Source of the DNA: Bog-473 sp963843365
GTDB taxonomy: Bacteria > Actinomycetota > Acidimicrobiia > Acidimicrobiales > RAAP-2
Length of the DNA: 64,000 nucleotides
Assembly: GCA_963843365.1 (NCBI GenBank)
Contig: CAWJKG010000002.1
Location: forward strand, 868,001 to 932,000
Direction: 5' to 3'
The notes below the pieces were generated by a model that saw only the letters and a list, made by a program, of their open reading frames with translations, had not been told where the DNA came from and ran no database searches. The position numbers and the translations under genes are program-made. Shown here piece by piece: positions 8,643 through 17,295 of the stretch (the first letter of the stretch is position 1; each line of letters opens with the position of its first letter).

Positions 8643-9872
8643 TCAGAACGGGTCGTAGGAGTAGTCGGTCATCGGTTCCCACCCGTCCTCCGTGATGCGC
8701 AGCACTTCCTCGGAGCGATAGCCGGCTGCGCCGTCGTCCCACACGATCGGCTCGAGCACCAGGACCATGCCGTCCACGAGCTCCAGAGAGGCGTCGAAGG
8801 CCTCGCCGATGTCGCTCCCGACGTACGGCATTTCCGCGCTGTCGATCCCGAGCCCGTGCCCGAGGTAGAAGTGCGGCATCCACGGCTTGATCCCGCCGGC
8901 GGCACCGATGGCGGCCGCCGTGAGATCGGCCGCCGTCGCTCCGGCCCGGGTCACGTCCAAGACGGCGCTCATGATCGCCTGCCACCGGTCGTACTGGGCT
9001 CGCTGGCGCGCACTCGGCTCGCGCCCGACGACCCAGGTCCGGCCGAAGTCGGAGTGGAACCCCGCGTAGCTGATGCCGAGATCGACCCACAGCACGTCGC
9101 CCTCGACCAGCGCGCGCTCGGTCGAGAGCAGTGGGCAGGCGAGGTCGCCCGTCGTGGTCCACGGACCGTCCTCCATGCGGGCGGGCATGACCTGCCAGAT
9201 CGGATCGAGAATGTTGGCGTCGGCGCCGGCGTCGAAAATCGTGCGCAGGAAGGTCGCGGTCAGGTCGGTCTGGCGGACGCCGGGGGCGATCTTCGCCTGC
9301 ACGTCGGCGATGGCCTGTTCGGTGATCCGCAGGCCCTCGCGCATGGCCGACAACTCGTCGGGCGTCTTGGACACCTTGGCCATGCTGATCACCCGTCCGG
9401 CATCTTTGGGCGCGTCGGGAGCGAACAGAATCGTCTGCTCCCGTCGGAGGGCATTGGTCCACTCGTCCATGGCCACGGTCGCCCCGCTCGACACGAGGCC
9501 GCCGAGCTGCGTGGCGAAGAGCTGCACCCCTTCGTCGAAGTCGAGGTAGACGGGACCGTGGAGGTGATCCGATGGCATCTTCTCCCGCAGGCGATCGTCC
9601 TCACGCACCGGGGTGAAGAGGTGGGGCCATTCGTCGTCGACCAGCACGACGGCGACGGGCTGTTCGAAGTTCGCCCGGCCCGAGTCCCCCAGCGGCCAGA
9701 TGGCGCCGGTGGCGTAGGCGACGTTGGTGTTGCCCAGCAACACCAGGGCGTCGAGGCCCTGCTGCTGCATGATCCCCTGCATCCGACCCATGCGCTCCCG
9801 CTGCATGCGGGCGAAGTCCGGCGTGGCGGGAATGGTCGCGGGCGCCGCCTTCGCCATGAGGCCGGCGGGCAT
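8643..9872 (-). CDS. M24 family metallopeptidase-like hydrolase (Xaa-Pro dipeptidase type)
   Basis: A 409-residue pita-bread protein with all five expected metal ligands: Asp in LWVDLGISYAG, Asp in FHSDFGRTW, His in YLGHGLGID, Glu in VLEPIVW and Glu in RSEEVLRI. The N-terminal creatinase-type domain (to about residue 170) precedes it. Start ATG 9872 overlaps the stop of the amidohydrolase gene (TGATG), so the two are coupled. Family members cleave Xaa-Pro bonds, but in a small-molecule operon with an amidohydrolase, hydratase and CoA-transferase, hydrolysis of a C-N or amide bond in the pathway substrate is a fair guess. It pairs with the degenerate paralogue downstream. Confidence 0.88.
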   Translation of the reverse strand: MPAGLMAKAAPATIPATPDFARMQRERMGRMQGIMQQQGLDALVLLGNTNVAYATGAIWPLGDSGRANFEQPVAVVLVDDEWPHLFTPVREDDRLREKMPSDHLHGPVYLDFDEGVQLFATQLGGLVSSGATVAMDEWTNALRREQTILFAPDAPKDAGRVISMAKVSKTPDELSAMREGLRITEQAIADVQAKIAPGVRQTDLTATFLRTIFDAGADANILDPIWQVMPARMEDGPWTTTGDLACPLLSTERALVEGDVLWVDLGISYAGFHSDFGRTWVVGREPSARQRAQYDRWQAIMSAVLDVTRAGATAADLTAAAIGAAGGIKPWMPHFYLGHGLGIDSAEMPYVGSDIGEAFDASLELVDGMVLVLEPIVWDDGAAGYRSEEVLRITEDGWEPMTDYSYDPF

Positions 9873-11045
9873 CAGTCCTCCACCCCGAGGTACCGCTTGA
9901 TGTTGTCGCTGACGATGGCGGTGGCCGCCTCGACGCCGACCGCATCGACCACGGACTTCAGCGACTCGCTGCTGTAGCCGTAGGTGCTCTCGTTGTGCGG
10001 AAAGTCCGTCGACCACATGACCTTGTCGACGCCGATGCGGTCGACGAGGTCGAGCCCGAGCGGGTCCACCATGAACGAGGCGTACATGTTGTGCTCCCAG
10101 TAGTACCGGGGCTCGTGCTTCGTCTTGAGGTTGGCGATGTGCTTGAAGGACGCCGCTGATGTGCTCGGCATCTTGCAGCGCGGAGGGCACCCAGTTGATG
10201 CCCCCCTCGAACCAGCCCACCCGGAGCCCGGGGTGGCGGTCCAGGACTCCCCCGAGCACGTACTTGCCGAAGAGGTCGCGGAACGGCGCCACGGACTGCA
10301 GCATGCCGAGGAGGACGGGATTGAATTCGTTCGGCGACGACGGCGGGCTCTCGCCGATGTGGTGCGAGACCGGCACCTGCTCCTCCTCGATCACCTCCCA
10401 CACGCCGTCCAAGGCGCTGCTGCCGAAATCGATCGGCTTCCCGTCGTCGTCCTTGCCGGGCGACAGTGGCATCAGGAACGTCTTGAGCCCGAGCGCCTTC
10501 AGCTCGCGCAGGGTGCGGCGGGTGCCTTCGGCGTCCCACCAGTTGATGAGCCCCACGCCGTAGATGCGGTCGTGCGACCGCTCCTGCACCTCGGCGATGT
10601 GCTCGTTGTAGATGCGGAAGCAGCGCTCGCGCATCTCCTTGTCCGGCCAGCCGAACAGGGCCAGGACGGAGTTCGGGAAGGCCAGCTCCTTGGTCACGCC
10701 CTCGGATTCGAGCGCCGCCAGGCGGGCCTCCACGTCCCCGGTGTGCGATCCGGACACCGGGTCGTACATGGTGAGCACCTCGACGAACTCCCGCACGAGG
10801 ATGGACTTCCCGCCCATGCCGATCACCCAGCCGCCGTCGACGTTCATCACCCGCGGCGCGTGCTCCCGCACGTCCTCGGGCAGACGCTCGTAGAAGATGT
10901 CCACGGCCAGCGAAATGTGGTCGTCCGCCGAGAACACCTCGACGCCGGCCGGGAGCCCCGAGTCGACGAGGGGTCCCAGGTGCCGGTCCTTCGGCGCTCC
11001 GAGGCCTTCGGCCGGGTACGTCAGCGTTCTTGCGTGACCAGTCAT
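9872..11045 (-). pseudogene. Amidohydrolase-2 family (ACMSD-like) hydrolase/decarboxylase, one frameshift
   Basis: TIM-barrel metal-dependent hydrolase of about 390 residues. The N-terminal half starts at ATG 11045 and includes SADDHISL (metal DxH region), VPVSHHIGESPP (His) and DRHPGLRVGWFEGGINW. The frame then breaks, and the C-terminal half continues in another frame with FKHIANLK, the WEHNMYASFMVDPLG segment, MWSTDFPHNEST (metal Asp) and DNIKRYLG. Removing one C near 10153 (GGACGCCGCT) restores one continuous protein. It heads the operon and is divergent from the KstD-like gene. Such proteins decarboxylate or hydrolyse ring-derived acids. The break may be a sequencing error. Confidence 0.82.
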
Positions 11046-11107
11046 CTCCCCCGCTCCACTTCCCGCACTCGGCTCTCGTCTGCTCTCGACAGGCTCCGGG
11101 CAGATTA

Positions 11108-11121
11108 CTTCGGCTTCGTAG
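11108..11121. promoter_or_regulatory. Putative operator, CT(T)CG-N4-CGTAG
   Basis: CTTCGGCTTCGTAG lies between the divergent amidohydrolase and KstD-like genes. With the flanking CAA it matches 14 of 17 bases of the site at 15257-15270 in another divergent promoter. This is probably a dimeric repressor site; the binding protein is unknown. Confidence 0.55.
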
Positions 11122-11193
11122 CAATCGTCAACGGATCCTGCTAGCTTGCTCCACCGGGGCCGAAGCCGCTGACGGGAGGTCGGGGAGGGTGAG

Positions 11194-12870
11194 ATGACCA
11201 CGTGGGACACCACTGTCGACCTCGTGATCGTCGGCTCGGGCGGCGGCGGCATGGTGGCCGCACTGACTGCCGACAACGCTGAGTGCAGCGCCCTCGTGCT
11301 CGAGAAGCAGGAGCAGATCGGCGGCTCGACCTGCATGTCGGGGGGCATCGCCTGGGTCCCCAACAACCCGGTGATGGAGGCGGCGGGCATCCCCGACTCC
11401 TACGAGGACGCCATGGCCCATTTCGAGGCCGTGGTCGGCGACGTCGGGCCCTGTTCCTCCTTCGAGCGGCGCCATGCCTTCCTCACGGCCGGGCCCGAGA
11501 TGGTCACGTTCCTCCAGGACCGCGGCGTCCGCTTCGTCTACTGCCCGGGGTACAGCGACTACTACTCCAATGCCAAGGGAGGGCACGACAGCGGCCGCGG
11601 CATTGAGCCGGTGCCCTACGACGGGCGGGCCCTCGGCGACTGGCTCCCCAAGCTGCAGCCCGGCCTGGCCAAGAGCCTCGGGCTCGCCGTGATGACGAAC
11701 GAGGCCCGGTCGCTCTCCCACTACAACCGCAGCCTGGGCGCCTTCGGCATTTCGGCCCGGGTCGTGATGCGGACCTACGCCGCCCGCCTGCGGGGGCAGG
11801 ACCTCCTGACCAACGGCGCCTCGCTGATCGCGCAGATGCTCCGCATCGCCCTCGACCGCGGCATCCCGATCTGGACCGAGGCGCCGCTGGAGGAGCTGCT
11901 GGTCGAGGACGGGCGCGTCGTCGGTGTGCGCACGGTCCACGACGGTGCCCCCGTGTTCGTGCGGGCCCGCCGGGGAGTGCTGCTGGCCGCGGGCGGCTTC
12001 GCCCACAATCGGGCCATGCGCACCGAGTACGGCGGCGACCAGCCCAACCAGGCCAAGTGGTCGATCTCCAACCCGGGCGACACCGGCGACGCCATCCGGG
12101 CCGCCATGGCCATCGGCGCCGACACCGACCTGATGGACGAGGCGTGGTGGCTCCCCTCGCCCCGGACAGGACGCTTCGGGCAGTCGACGCTCGACCAGGC
12201 GCGCCAGCGGCCGCGCACGATCTACGTCGACGCAGCGGGGAAGCGTTTCGTGAACGAGTCCAACTCGTACATGGAGGTCGGCAAGGCGATGTACGCCCGC
12301 GACAAGACCGCCAAGGCGGTCCCGTGTTGGCTCATCTTCGACGACCGCTACCGCAAGCGCTACGCGGACCAGCGCTCCTCGCCGGGACGCTTCCCGCGCC
12401 GGCTGCTCGAGAGCGGCATGCTGAAGCAGGCCTGGACGCTCGAGGACCTCGCCGCCATGTGCGGGATCGATCCGGACGGCCTCACCGAGACGGTCCAACG
12501 CTTCAACGAGCATGCGGAGCGCGGCATCGACCCCGACTACGGGCGGGGTGCGTCTGCCTACAACCGAGCCCTCGGTGACCCGAACCACAGAGTCCACCCG
12601 TGCCTCGGCCCCATTGACGAGGCCCCGTTCTACGCCTGCCAGGTGGTGCCCGGCGACATCGGCACCTGCGGCGGCCTCCTCACCGACGAGGACGCCCGCG
12701 TCGTCGACCGGATGGGCCAGGTGATCCCCGGGCTCTACGCGACCGGCAACGGCACCGCCACCGTCATGGGACGCCACTACCTGGGCCCGGGCGCCAGCAT
12801 CGCCAACACGATGGTCTTCGGCTACCAGGCCGCCCGCCACGCGGCCCGTACCGGGGCACCCGACCGGTGA
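11194..12870 (+). CDS. FAD-dependent oxidoreductase, 3-ketosteroid delta1-dehydrogenase-like
   Basis: A 558-residue flavoprotein of the fumarate-reductase/KstD superfamily. The FAD dinucleotide loop VIVGSGGGGMVAAL is at residues 10-23, with Glu of VLEKQEQIGGST following. The C-terminal FAD segment reads LYATGNGTATVMGRHYLGPGASIANTMVFG, matching the KstD pattern ATGN...GxxYxGxG in which Tyr and Gly contact the steroid. ATG 11194 follows a GGAGG-type ribosome site by a few bases. KstD enzymes insert a delta1 double bond into 3-ketosteroids; a related cyclic ketone or saturated acid is also possible. It is divergent from the amidohydrolase operon and shares its operator region. Confidence 0.85.
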   Translation: MTTWDTTVDLVIVGSGGGGMVAALTADNAECSALVLEKQEQIGGSTCMSGGIAWVPNNPVMEAAGIPDSYEDAMAHFEAVVGDVGPCSSFERRHAFLTAGPEMVTFLQDRGVRFVYCPGYSDYYSNAKGGHDSGRGIEPVPYDGRALGDWLPKLQPGLAKSLGLAVMTNEARSLSHYNRSLGAFGISARVVMRTYAARLRGQDLLTNGASLIAQMLRIALDRGIPIWTEAPLEELLVEDGRVVGVRTVHDGAPVFVRARRGVLLAAGGFAHNRAMRTEYGGDQPNQAKWSISNPGDTGDAIRAAMAIGADTDLMDEAWWLPSPRTGRFGQSTLDQARQRPRTIYVDAAGKRFVNESNSYMEVGKAMYARDKTAKAVPCWLIFDDRYRKRYADQRSSPGRFPRRLLESGMLKQAWTLEDLAAMCGIDPDGLTETVQRFNEHAERGIDPDYGRGASAYNRALGDPNHRVHPCLGPIDEAPFYACQVVPGDIGTCGGLLTDEDARVVDRMGQVIPGLYATGNGTATVMGRHYLGPGASIANTMVFGYQAARHAARTGAPDR

Positions 12871-12881
12871 CGGGACCCCAA

Positions 12882-13097
12882 CTAGGACAGGGTCGCTCCG
12901 TCGCGCCGCACGCAGATGGCGTGGGTGGGACATTGCCGCGCCGCCGTGACGACCGCGTCGGTGGGCGCGGCGTTCGGATCGACCACCCGCGCGATGGAGT
13001 CGTCGTCGAGCTCGAACACCCCCGGCGCGGTGAAGACGCAGTTGCCCGAGCCCATGCACACGTCGCGGTCGATCTCGATCTCGATCTTCGTGCCCAC
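12882..13097 (-). CDS. 3Fe-4S ferredoxin (P450 redox partner)
   Basis: A 71-residue ferredoxin. Cys residues occur in CMGSGNC and in the C-terminal ARQCPTHAI; the missing fourth Cys is typical of 3Fe-4S ferredoxins that feed bacterial P450s. The acidic stretch FELDDDSIARVVDP is the usual mid-domain. The frame is open upstream, but homology begins at GTG 13097 (GTKIEIEIDRDVC). It is transcribed divergently from the P450 at 13138, with a 40-base shared promoter, and ends 11 bases from the convergent flavoprotein gene. The role as electron donor to that P450 is inferred from family and position. Confidence 0.9.
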   Translation of the reverse strand: MGTKIEIEIDRDVCMGSGNCVFTAPGVFELDDDSIARVVDPNAAPTDAVVTAARQCPTHAICVRRDGATLS

Positions 13098-13137
13098 GGG
13101 CCGATCGTAGGCTCCGACGGAAGGTGCAGGACGACGC

Positions 13138-14417
13138 ATGAGTGAGTTCGAGCAGGCCAACTTCATTACCGATCGCGCCATTCAGGACGATCCGTACCCG
13201 TACTTCGACTGGGTGCGCGACCAGGGTCCGGTCTGGCGCGAACCGCATTTCGGCATGTACATGATCACCGGCCACCCCGAGGCCATGGCGGTCTACGGCG
13301 ACCCGGCCACGTTCCCCGAGAACGACCTGGCGTCGGGGACCTATTCGTCGTGCAACGTGGTCTGCGGCTCCTTCGTCAAGTTCTCCGAGCCGATGCAGGG
13401 CGACGACGTGACCGAGTTCATTGTGAAATACCGGGACGAGCTGCCCTTCAGCGACCAGCTCCCCTCGTTCGACCCGCCGAACCATACGGCGCACCGCCAC
13501 CTGCTCATGCGGCTCATCACGCCGAAGCGCCTCAAGGAGAACGAGGACTTCATGTGGGAGTTCGCCGATCGGCTCATCGACGGCTTCTTCGACGACGGCG
13601 CCTTCGAAATGGTCGGGTCCTACGCGGAGCCGTTCACGCTCACGGTCATCGCCGATCTGGAAGGCGTACCCGAGTCCGATCACTCACTCTTCCGCGAGCG
13701 GCTGTCGACCGCGCACCAGGACGTGGGCCACAAGCCGCTCGAGTTCCTCTACGAGACGTTCAACGGGTACATCGAGGATCGGCGTCGCGCCCCGCGGCAC
13801 GACGTGCTCACGGGGCTGGCCACCGCCACCTTCCCGGACGGCTCCACGCCGGAGGCAAGGGACGCCGCGCTCGATCGCCGCCAACCTCTTCGCCGGCGGA
13901 CAGGAGACCACGGTCCGCCTGCTCTCCTTCGCCTTGCGCATGCTGGGCGAGCGGCCCGACCTGCAGAAGGCGGTGCGGGCGGACCGCGAGAAGATCCCCA
14001 ACTTCATTGAGGAGACCCTCCGCCTGGAGAGCCCGCTGCGCACGCAGTTCCGCATGACCCGCGTCGCCACCCAGCTCGGAGGCGTCGACATCCCGGCCGG
14101 CGCCTCGCTCATGCTCATCCCGGGTGCGTGCAACAGGGACCCGCGGCGTGTTCGACCACCCGTACGAGTTCGACATCGACCGCCCGAACGCGCGCCAGCA
14201 CATCGCCTTCGGGCACGGGATCCACACGTGTGCGGGAGCGCCCCTGGCCAGAGCCGAGGGGCGGGTGACCGTCAACCGCTTCCTCGACCGCACCGCCACC
14301 ATCTCCATTTCGGAGGAGCACCACGGACCGGCGGACGCCCGCCGCTACGAATACCTGCCGACCTTCTTCCTCCGCGGCCTGCAGAACCTCAACCTCGAGT
14401 TCACCCCCGCCGGCTGA
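13138..14417 (+). pseudogene. Cytochrome P450, interrupted by two single-base frameshifts
   Basis: Bacterial-type soluble P450 of about 425 residues in three frames. Segment 1 runs from MSEFEQANF through DPPNHTAHRHLLM (C-helix) to PEARDAAL. Segment 2 has ANLFAGGQETT (I-helix AGGxET) and EETLRLESPLR (ExxR). Segment 3 has AFGHGIHTCAGAPLARAE (heme Cys) and ends at 14417. Deleting one G at 13873 (GCTCGATCGCC) and one base near 14148 (CGCGGCGTGTT) yields a normal protein. All P450 hallmarks are intact, so decay is either very recent or an artefact. The divergent 3Fe-4S ferredoxin is its probable partner. The substrate may be a steroid, terpenoid or fatty acid. Confidence 0.87.
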
Positions 14418-14437
14418 GCATGGCCGGGCGGCGCACC

Positions 14438-15247
14438 TCAGGATGTGGGCGTGCCCGGCCCTTCCGGGGGCCGCAGGGTCGACATGATGAGCTTCGTCTG
14501 CGCATAGGGCGGACCCGCCGTCGTCCCGCCGTCGATGGGCAGCACGACGCCGGTGACCTGGGCCGCCCGCTCGCTGGACAGCCAGACGACGGCGTTGGCC
14601 ACGTCCTCGGGTTGCGCCTCCCGTTCCAGCGGCTGCATGTAGCGCAGCACCGGGCCCATCTCGTAGGTCGTGATGCCGGTGCGGATGTGCGCCGGAGTCA
14701 GGCAGTTGACCCGGATGCCGTAGGGCGCCAGCTCAATGGCCATGCACTTGCTGGCGTGGGCGATGGCCGCCTTCGAGGCCCTGTAGGAGATCATGCCCGT
14801 GCCGGCGTTGATGGCCGCGATCGACGCGTTGTTGACGATCGATCCCCCACCATGCTCCTTCATGTACCGCGCCGCGCGCTGGGTCCCCACAATGACGCCG
14901 AAGAGGTTCACCTGCATGATCCGGGAGAAGTCCTCGAGATCGTCCGGCAGAAAGCGCTTCAGCGGGCTGCCGATCCCGGCATTGTTGAACATGATGTCGA
15001 GGCCGCCAAAGCGCTCGACGGCGAAGTCGACCAGCGCCTGGACCTGATCGGCGTCGCTCACGTCGGTCGGCATGAAGGCGGCCGCGTCGCCGATGCCGTC
15101 GGCCAGCTGCTGCCCCGCCTCCGCATCGACGTCGCCGATCACGACCCGGGCCCCCTCGGCCACGAGCAACTCGGCAGTCGCCTTCCCGATGCCGCCGGCG
15201 CCACCGGTCACCACCGCCACTTTCCCTTCCAACTCTCGCGTCTGCAT
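14438..15247 (-). CDS. SDR-family NAD(P)-dependent oxidoreductase
   Basis: Classical short-chain dehydrogenase of 269 residues. The cofactor loop TGGAGGIG is near residue 15 and Asp of IGDVD near 38 favours NAD. It has NNAG, the catalytic Ser in NNASIAA, and YRASK as the YxxxK pair. The C-terminal segment is about 25 residues longer than usual. ATG 15247 sits 83 bases from the divergent Rieske gene; the inverted repeat CTACG-N4-CGTAG lies between them. It likely oxidises an alcohol produced by the neighbouring oxygenases; the substrate is not assignable. Confidence 0.92.
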   Translation of the reverse strand: MQTRELEGKVAVVTGGAGGIGKATAELLVAEGARVVIGDVDAEAGQQLADGIGDAAAFMPTDVSDADQVQALVDFAVERFGGLDIMFNNAGIGSPLKRFLPDDLEDFSRIMQVNLFGVIVGTQRAARYMKEHGGGSIVNNASIAAINAGTGMISYRASKAAIAHASKCMAIELAPYGIRVNCLTPAHIRTGITTYEMGPVLRYMQPLEREAQPEDVANAVVWLSSERAAQVTGVVLPIDGGTTAGPPYAQTKLIMSTLRPPEGPGTPTS

Positions 15248-15256
15248 GCCACGACA

Positions 15257-15270
15257 CTACGGTCTCGTAG
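15257..15270. promoter_or_regulatory. Putative operator, CTACG-N4-CGTAG
   Basis: CTACGGTCTCGTAG is a perfect 5+5 inverted repeat in the SDR/Rieske divergent promoter. It is followed by CAA, as at 11108-11121, so both divergent promoters may answer to the same TetR- or MarR-type regulator. Confidence 0.6.
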
Positions 15271-15329
15271 CAAATGCTGCAGCGTGCTCCCGCTGCGGGG
15301 ACGCACCGACGGACGACGGGGACGACGCC

Positions 15330-16694
15330 ATGAGCAGTGACCACCCGCAGCGCAGAACCCTCGGCGTCCCCCACGAGGTCACCGTCGCCGACCGCATCCC
15401 CAAAGAGCGCTACTACGACCCCGCCTTCTACGCCCTCGAGGCCGAGCGGCTCTGGCCCCGGGTCTGGCAGATGGCGTGTCGCCTCGAAGAGATCCCCCGT
15501 GCCCGCGACTACGTCGAGTACGAGATCTTGGACCGCTCCGTGGTGGTGGTGCGCGACGAGTCGGGTGCGGTCGGGGCCTTTGAGAACTCGTGTCGCCACC
15601 GCGGGGTCAAGGTGGTCGAAGGCACCGGGACGCTCAAGTCCGGCTTCACCTGCCCCTTCCACGGCTGGTGCTACGGCCTCGACGGGGTCAACACCTTCGT
15701 CTCGAGGGCGCGCTCGTTCTCAGAGGCCAACCTCGAGGAGGGCTCCATCGACCTGGTCCCGGTGCGCTGCGAGGTCTGGGGCGGCGCTGCGTGGATCAAC
15801 CTCGACCCCGGCGCCCCGCCCTTGCGAGAGTGCATCGAGCCCTTCGCCACCATCATGGACGAGTGGAAGGTCGCCTCCTTGCGCGCCGAGTGGTGGCACG
15901 CCTTCGCCCTCCCGGTCAACTGGAAGCTGGCCCAAGAGGCCTTCTTGGAGCAGTACCACGTCATCGAGACCCATCCCGAACTGGTCATCCCCAAGCGCTT
16001 CGCCCCCAAGGACCCCGCCGCCTTCGACGCCGCCGCCTTCGTCGACGCCGAGCTGCACTATCTCCACGTCATGAGCGAGGGCATGGCGGGCATGGTCCAC
16101 GCCAACGACGTGGCCGTGGCCGAGGGCCGGCGCACCGTTGCCTTGCCCGAGACCTCCAAAGAGGCCATGGAGAGCTGGCACCGGGGCCTCAACGACGCCG
16201 TGGTGGCCTGGCACGCAGGGCGCGGGGCGGACATGCCCGACCTCAACGACCTGGTGGAGCGGGGCATCGGCGAGACCATGTACTACTGCTTCCCCCACTA
16301 CTTCGTCCTGCCCATGTACTCGAGCGCCAGCGCCTATCGCTTCCGGCCCTTGGGACCAGAAGAGACCCTCATGGAGATCTGGTCCCTCACCCGCTACCCC
16401 GAAGGCCAAGAACCAGAGCCACCAGCGCCCCCCGAGCCCTGGGCCCACGACGACCCGCGGGTCCCGCCCATCCCGACCCAGGACTTCTCCAACCTGCCGC
16501 GCCAACAAGAGGGCCTGCACAATGCGGGCTTCGAGTACATGCGCCTGTCCGAAGGCATCGAGGGGGGCATCGCCAACTTCGAGCGCACCCTCGACGGGTA
16601 TCTGGCCGGGCTCAGCCACGAAGAGCTCGCCCGCGCCCTCGAAGAGATCAACCTCAACCCGCTGGAGCGGCCCGTGGTGGACCTGGGGTTCTGA
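15330..16694 (+). CDS. Rieske non-heme iron oxygenase, alpha (catalytic) subunit
   Basis: Ring-hydroxylating oxygenase component of 454 residues. The Rieske 2Fe-2S ligands are CRHRG and CPFHGWCYG (near residues 89-112). The mononuclear iron site is indicated by LAQEAFLEQYHVIETHPEL (two His, helix) in the C-terminal catalytic domain. ATG 15330 agrees with homology; the open frame upstream is not coding. A reductase and ferredoxin are not adjacent and must be encoded elsewhere. It shares a divergent promoter with the SDR, consistent with hydroxylation followed by dehydrogenation. The closest functional group (steroid, aromatic acid or amine) cannot be decided here. Confidence 0.92.
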   Translation: MSSDHPQRRTLGVPHEVTVADRIPKERYYDPAFYALEAERLWPRVWQMACRLEEIPRARDYVEYEILDRSVVVVRDESGAVGAFENSCRHRGVKVVEGTGTLKSGFTCPFHGWCYGLDGVNTFVSRARSFSEANLEEGSIDLVPVRCEVWGGAAWINLDPGAPPLRECIEPFATIMDEWKVASLRAEWWHAFALPVNWKLAQEAFLEQYHVIETHPELVIPKRFAPKDPAAFDAAAFVDAELHYLHVMSEGMAGMVHANDVAVAEGRRTVALPETSKEAMESWHRGLNDAVVAWHAGRGADMPDLNDLVERGIGETMYYCFPHYFVLPMYSSASAYRFRPLGPEETLMEIWSLTRYPEGQEPEPPAPPEPWAHDDPRVPPIPTQDFSNLPRQQEGLHNAGFEYMRLSEGIEGGIANFERTLDGYLAGLSHEELARALEEINLNPLERPVVDLGF

Positions 16695-16777
16695 GGGCAC
16701 ACGCTGACACGTCGACACGCACGGTTGTCGACGGCTCCCTTTACATTGACTCCGAGGACGTTCGAGAGGAGTCGACC

Positions 16778-17224
16778 ATGGCCAAGGTGCTCTACACCGC
16801 ACAGGCGCACGTCACCGGTGGGCGCGAGCAGGGACACGGCGTGACCAGTGACGGGGCGCTGGACGTGCAGCTCCGCACGCCGACCGAAATGGGCGGGGCC
16901 GGAGGCGGCACCAACCCGGAGCAGCTGTTCGCCGTCGGCTATGCCGCCTGCTTCGAGGGGGCGCTCGGCGTCGTGGGCCGCCGGGAGAAGGTGGACCTCG
17001 GCGAGGTCTCGATCGAGTCGGAGGTCGGGCTGATCACCACCGAGACCCGCGGCTTCAACGTCGCCGTCGGGCTCGATGTCACGCTCCCCGGCGTCACCGA
17101 CGCCGACCGCGCCGTCGCCATCGTCGCCGCCGCGCACGCGGTGTGCCCGTACTCCAACGCCACCCGTGGCAACGTCGACGTCACGCTGACCGCCAACGGA
17201 ACCCCGGTGCCTCCTCCGGCGTGA
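16778..17224 (+). CDS. ohr: Ohr/OsmC-family organic hydroperoxide resistance protein
   Basis: A 148-residue thiol peroxidase that reduces organic hydroperoxides in the cytoplasm. The reactive Cys is in GYAACFEGAL and the resolving Cys in HAVCPYSNATRGN; both are present. The N-terminal VLYTAQAHVTGGREQG and GTNPEQLFA are typical Ohr. ATG 16778 is preceded by a GAGAGGAG ribosome site. It follows the Rieske gene by about 80 bases on the same strand. Protection against peroxides formed by leaky oxygenases is plausible; no OhrR regulator gene is adjacent. Confidence 0.93.
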   Translation: MAKVLYTAQAHVTGGREQGHGVTSDGALDVQLRTPTEMGGAGGGTNPEQLFAVGYAACFEGALGVVGRREKVDLGEVSIESEVGLITTETRGFNVAVGLDVTLPGVTDADRAVAIVAAAHAVCPYSNATRGNVDVTLTANGTPVPPPA

Positions 17225-17295
17225 ACAGGGCGTGACCTAACCTCGGCGCCCATGGCCGAAGGGGCACGCGCCGCGGCTGCGGTGGTTCGGAGCTG

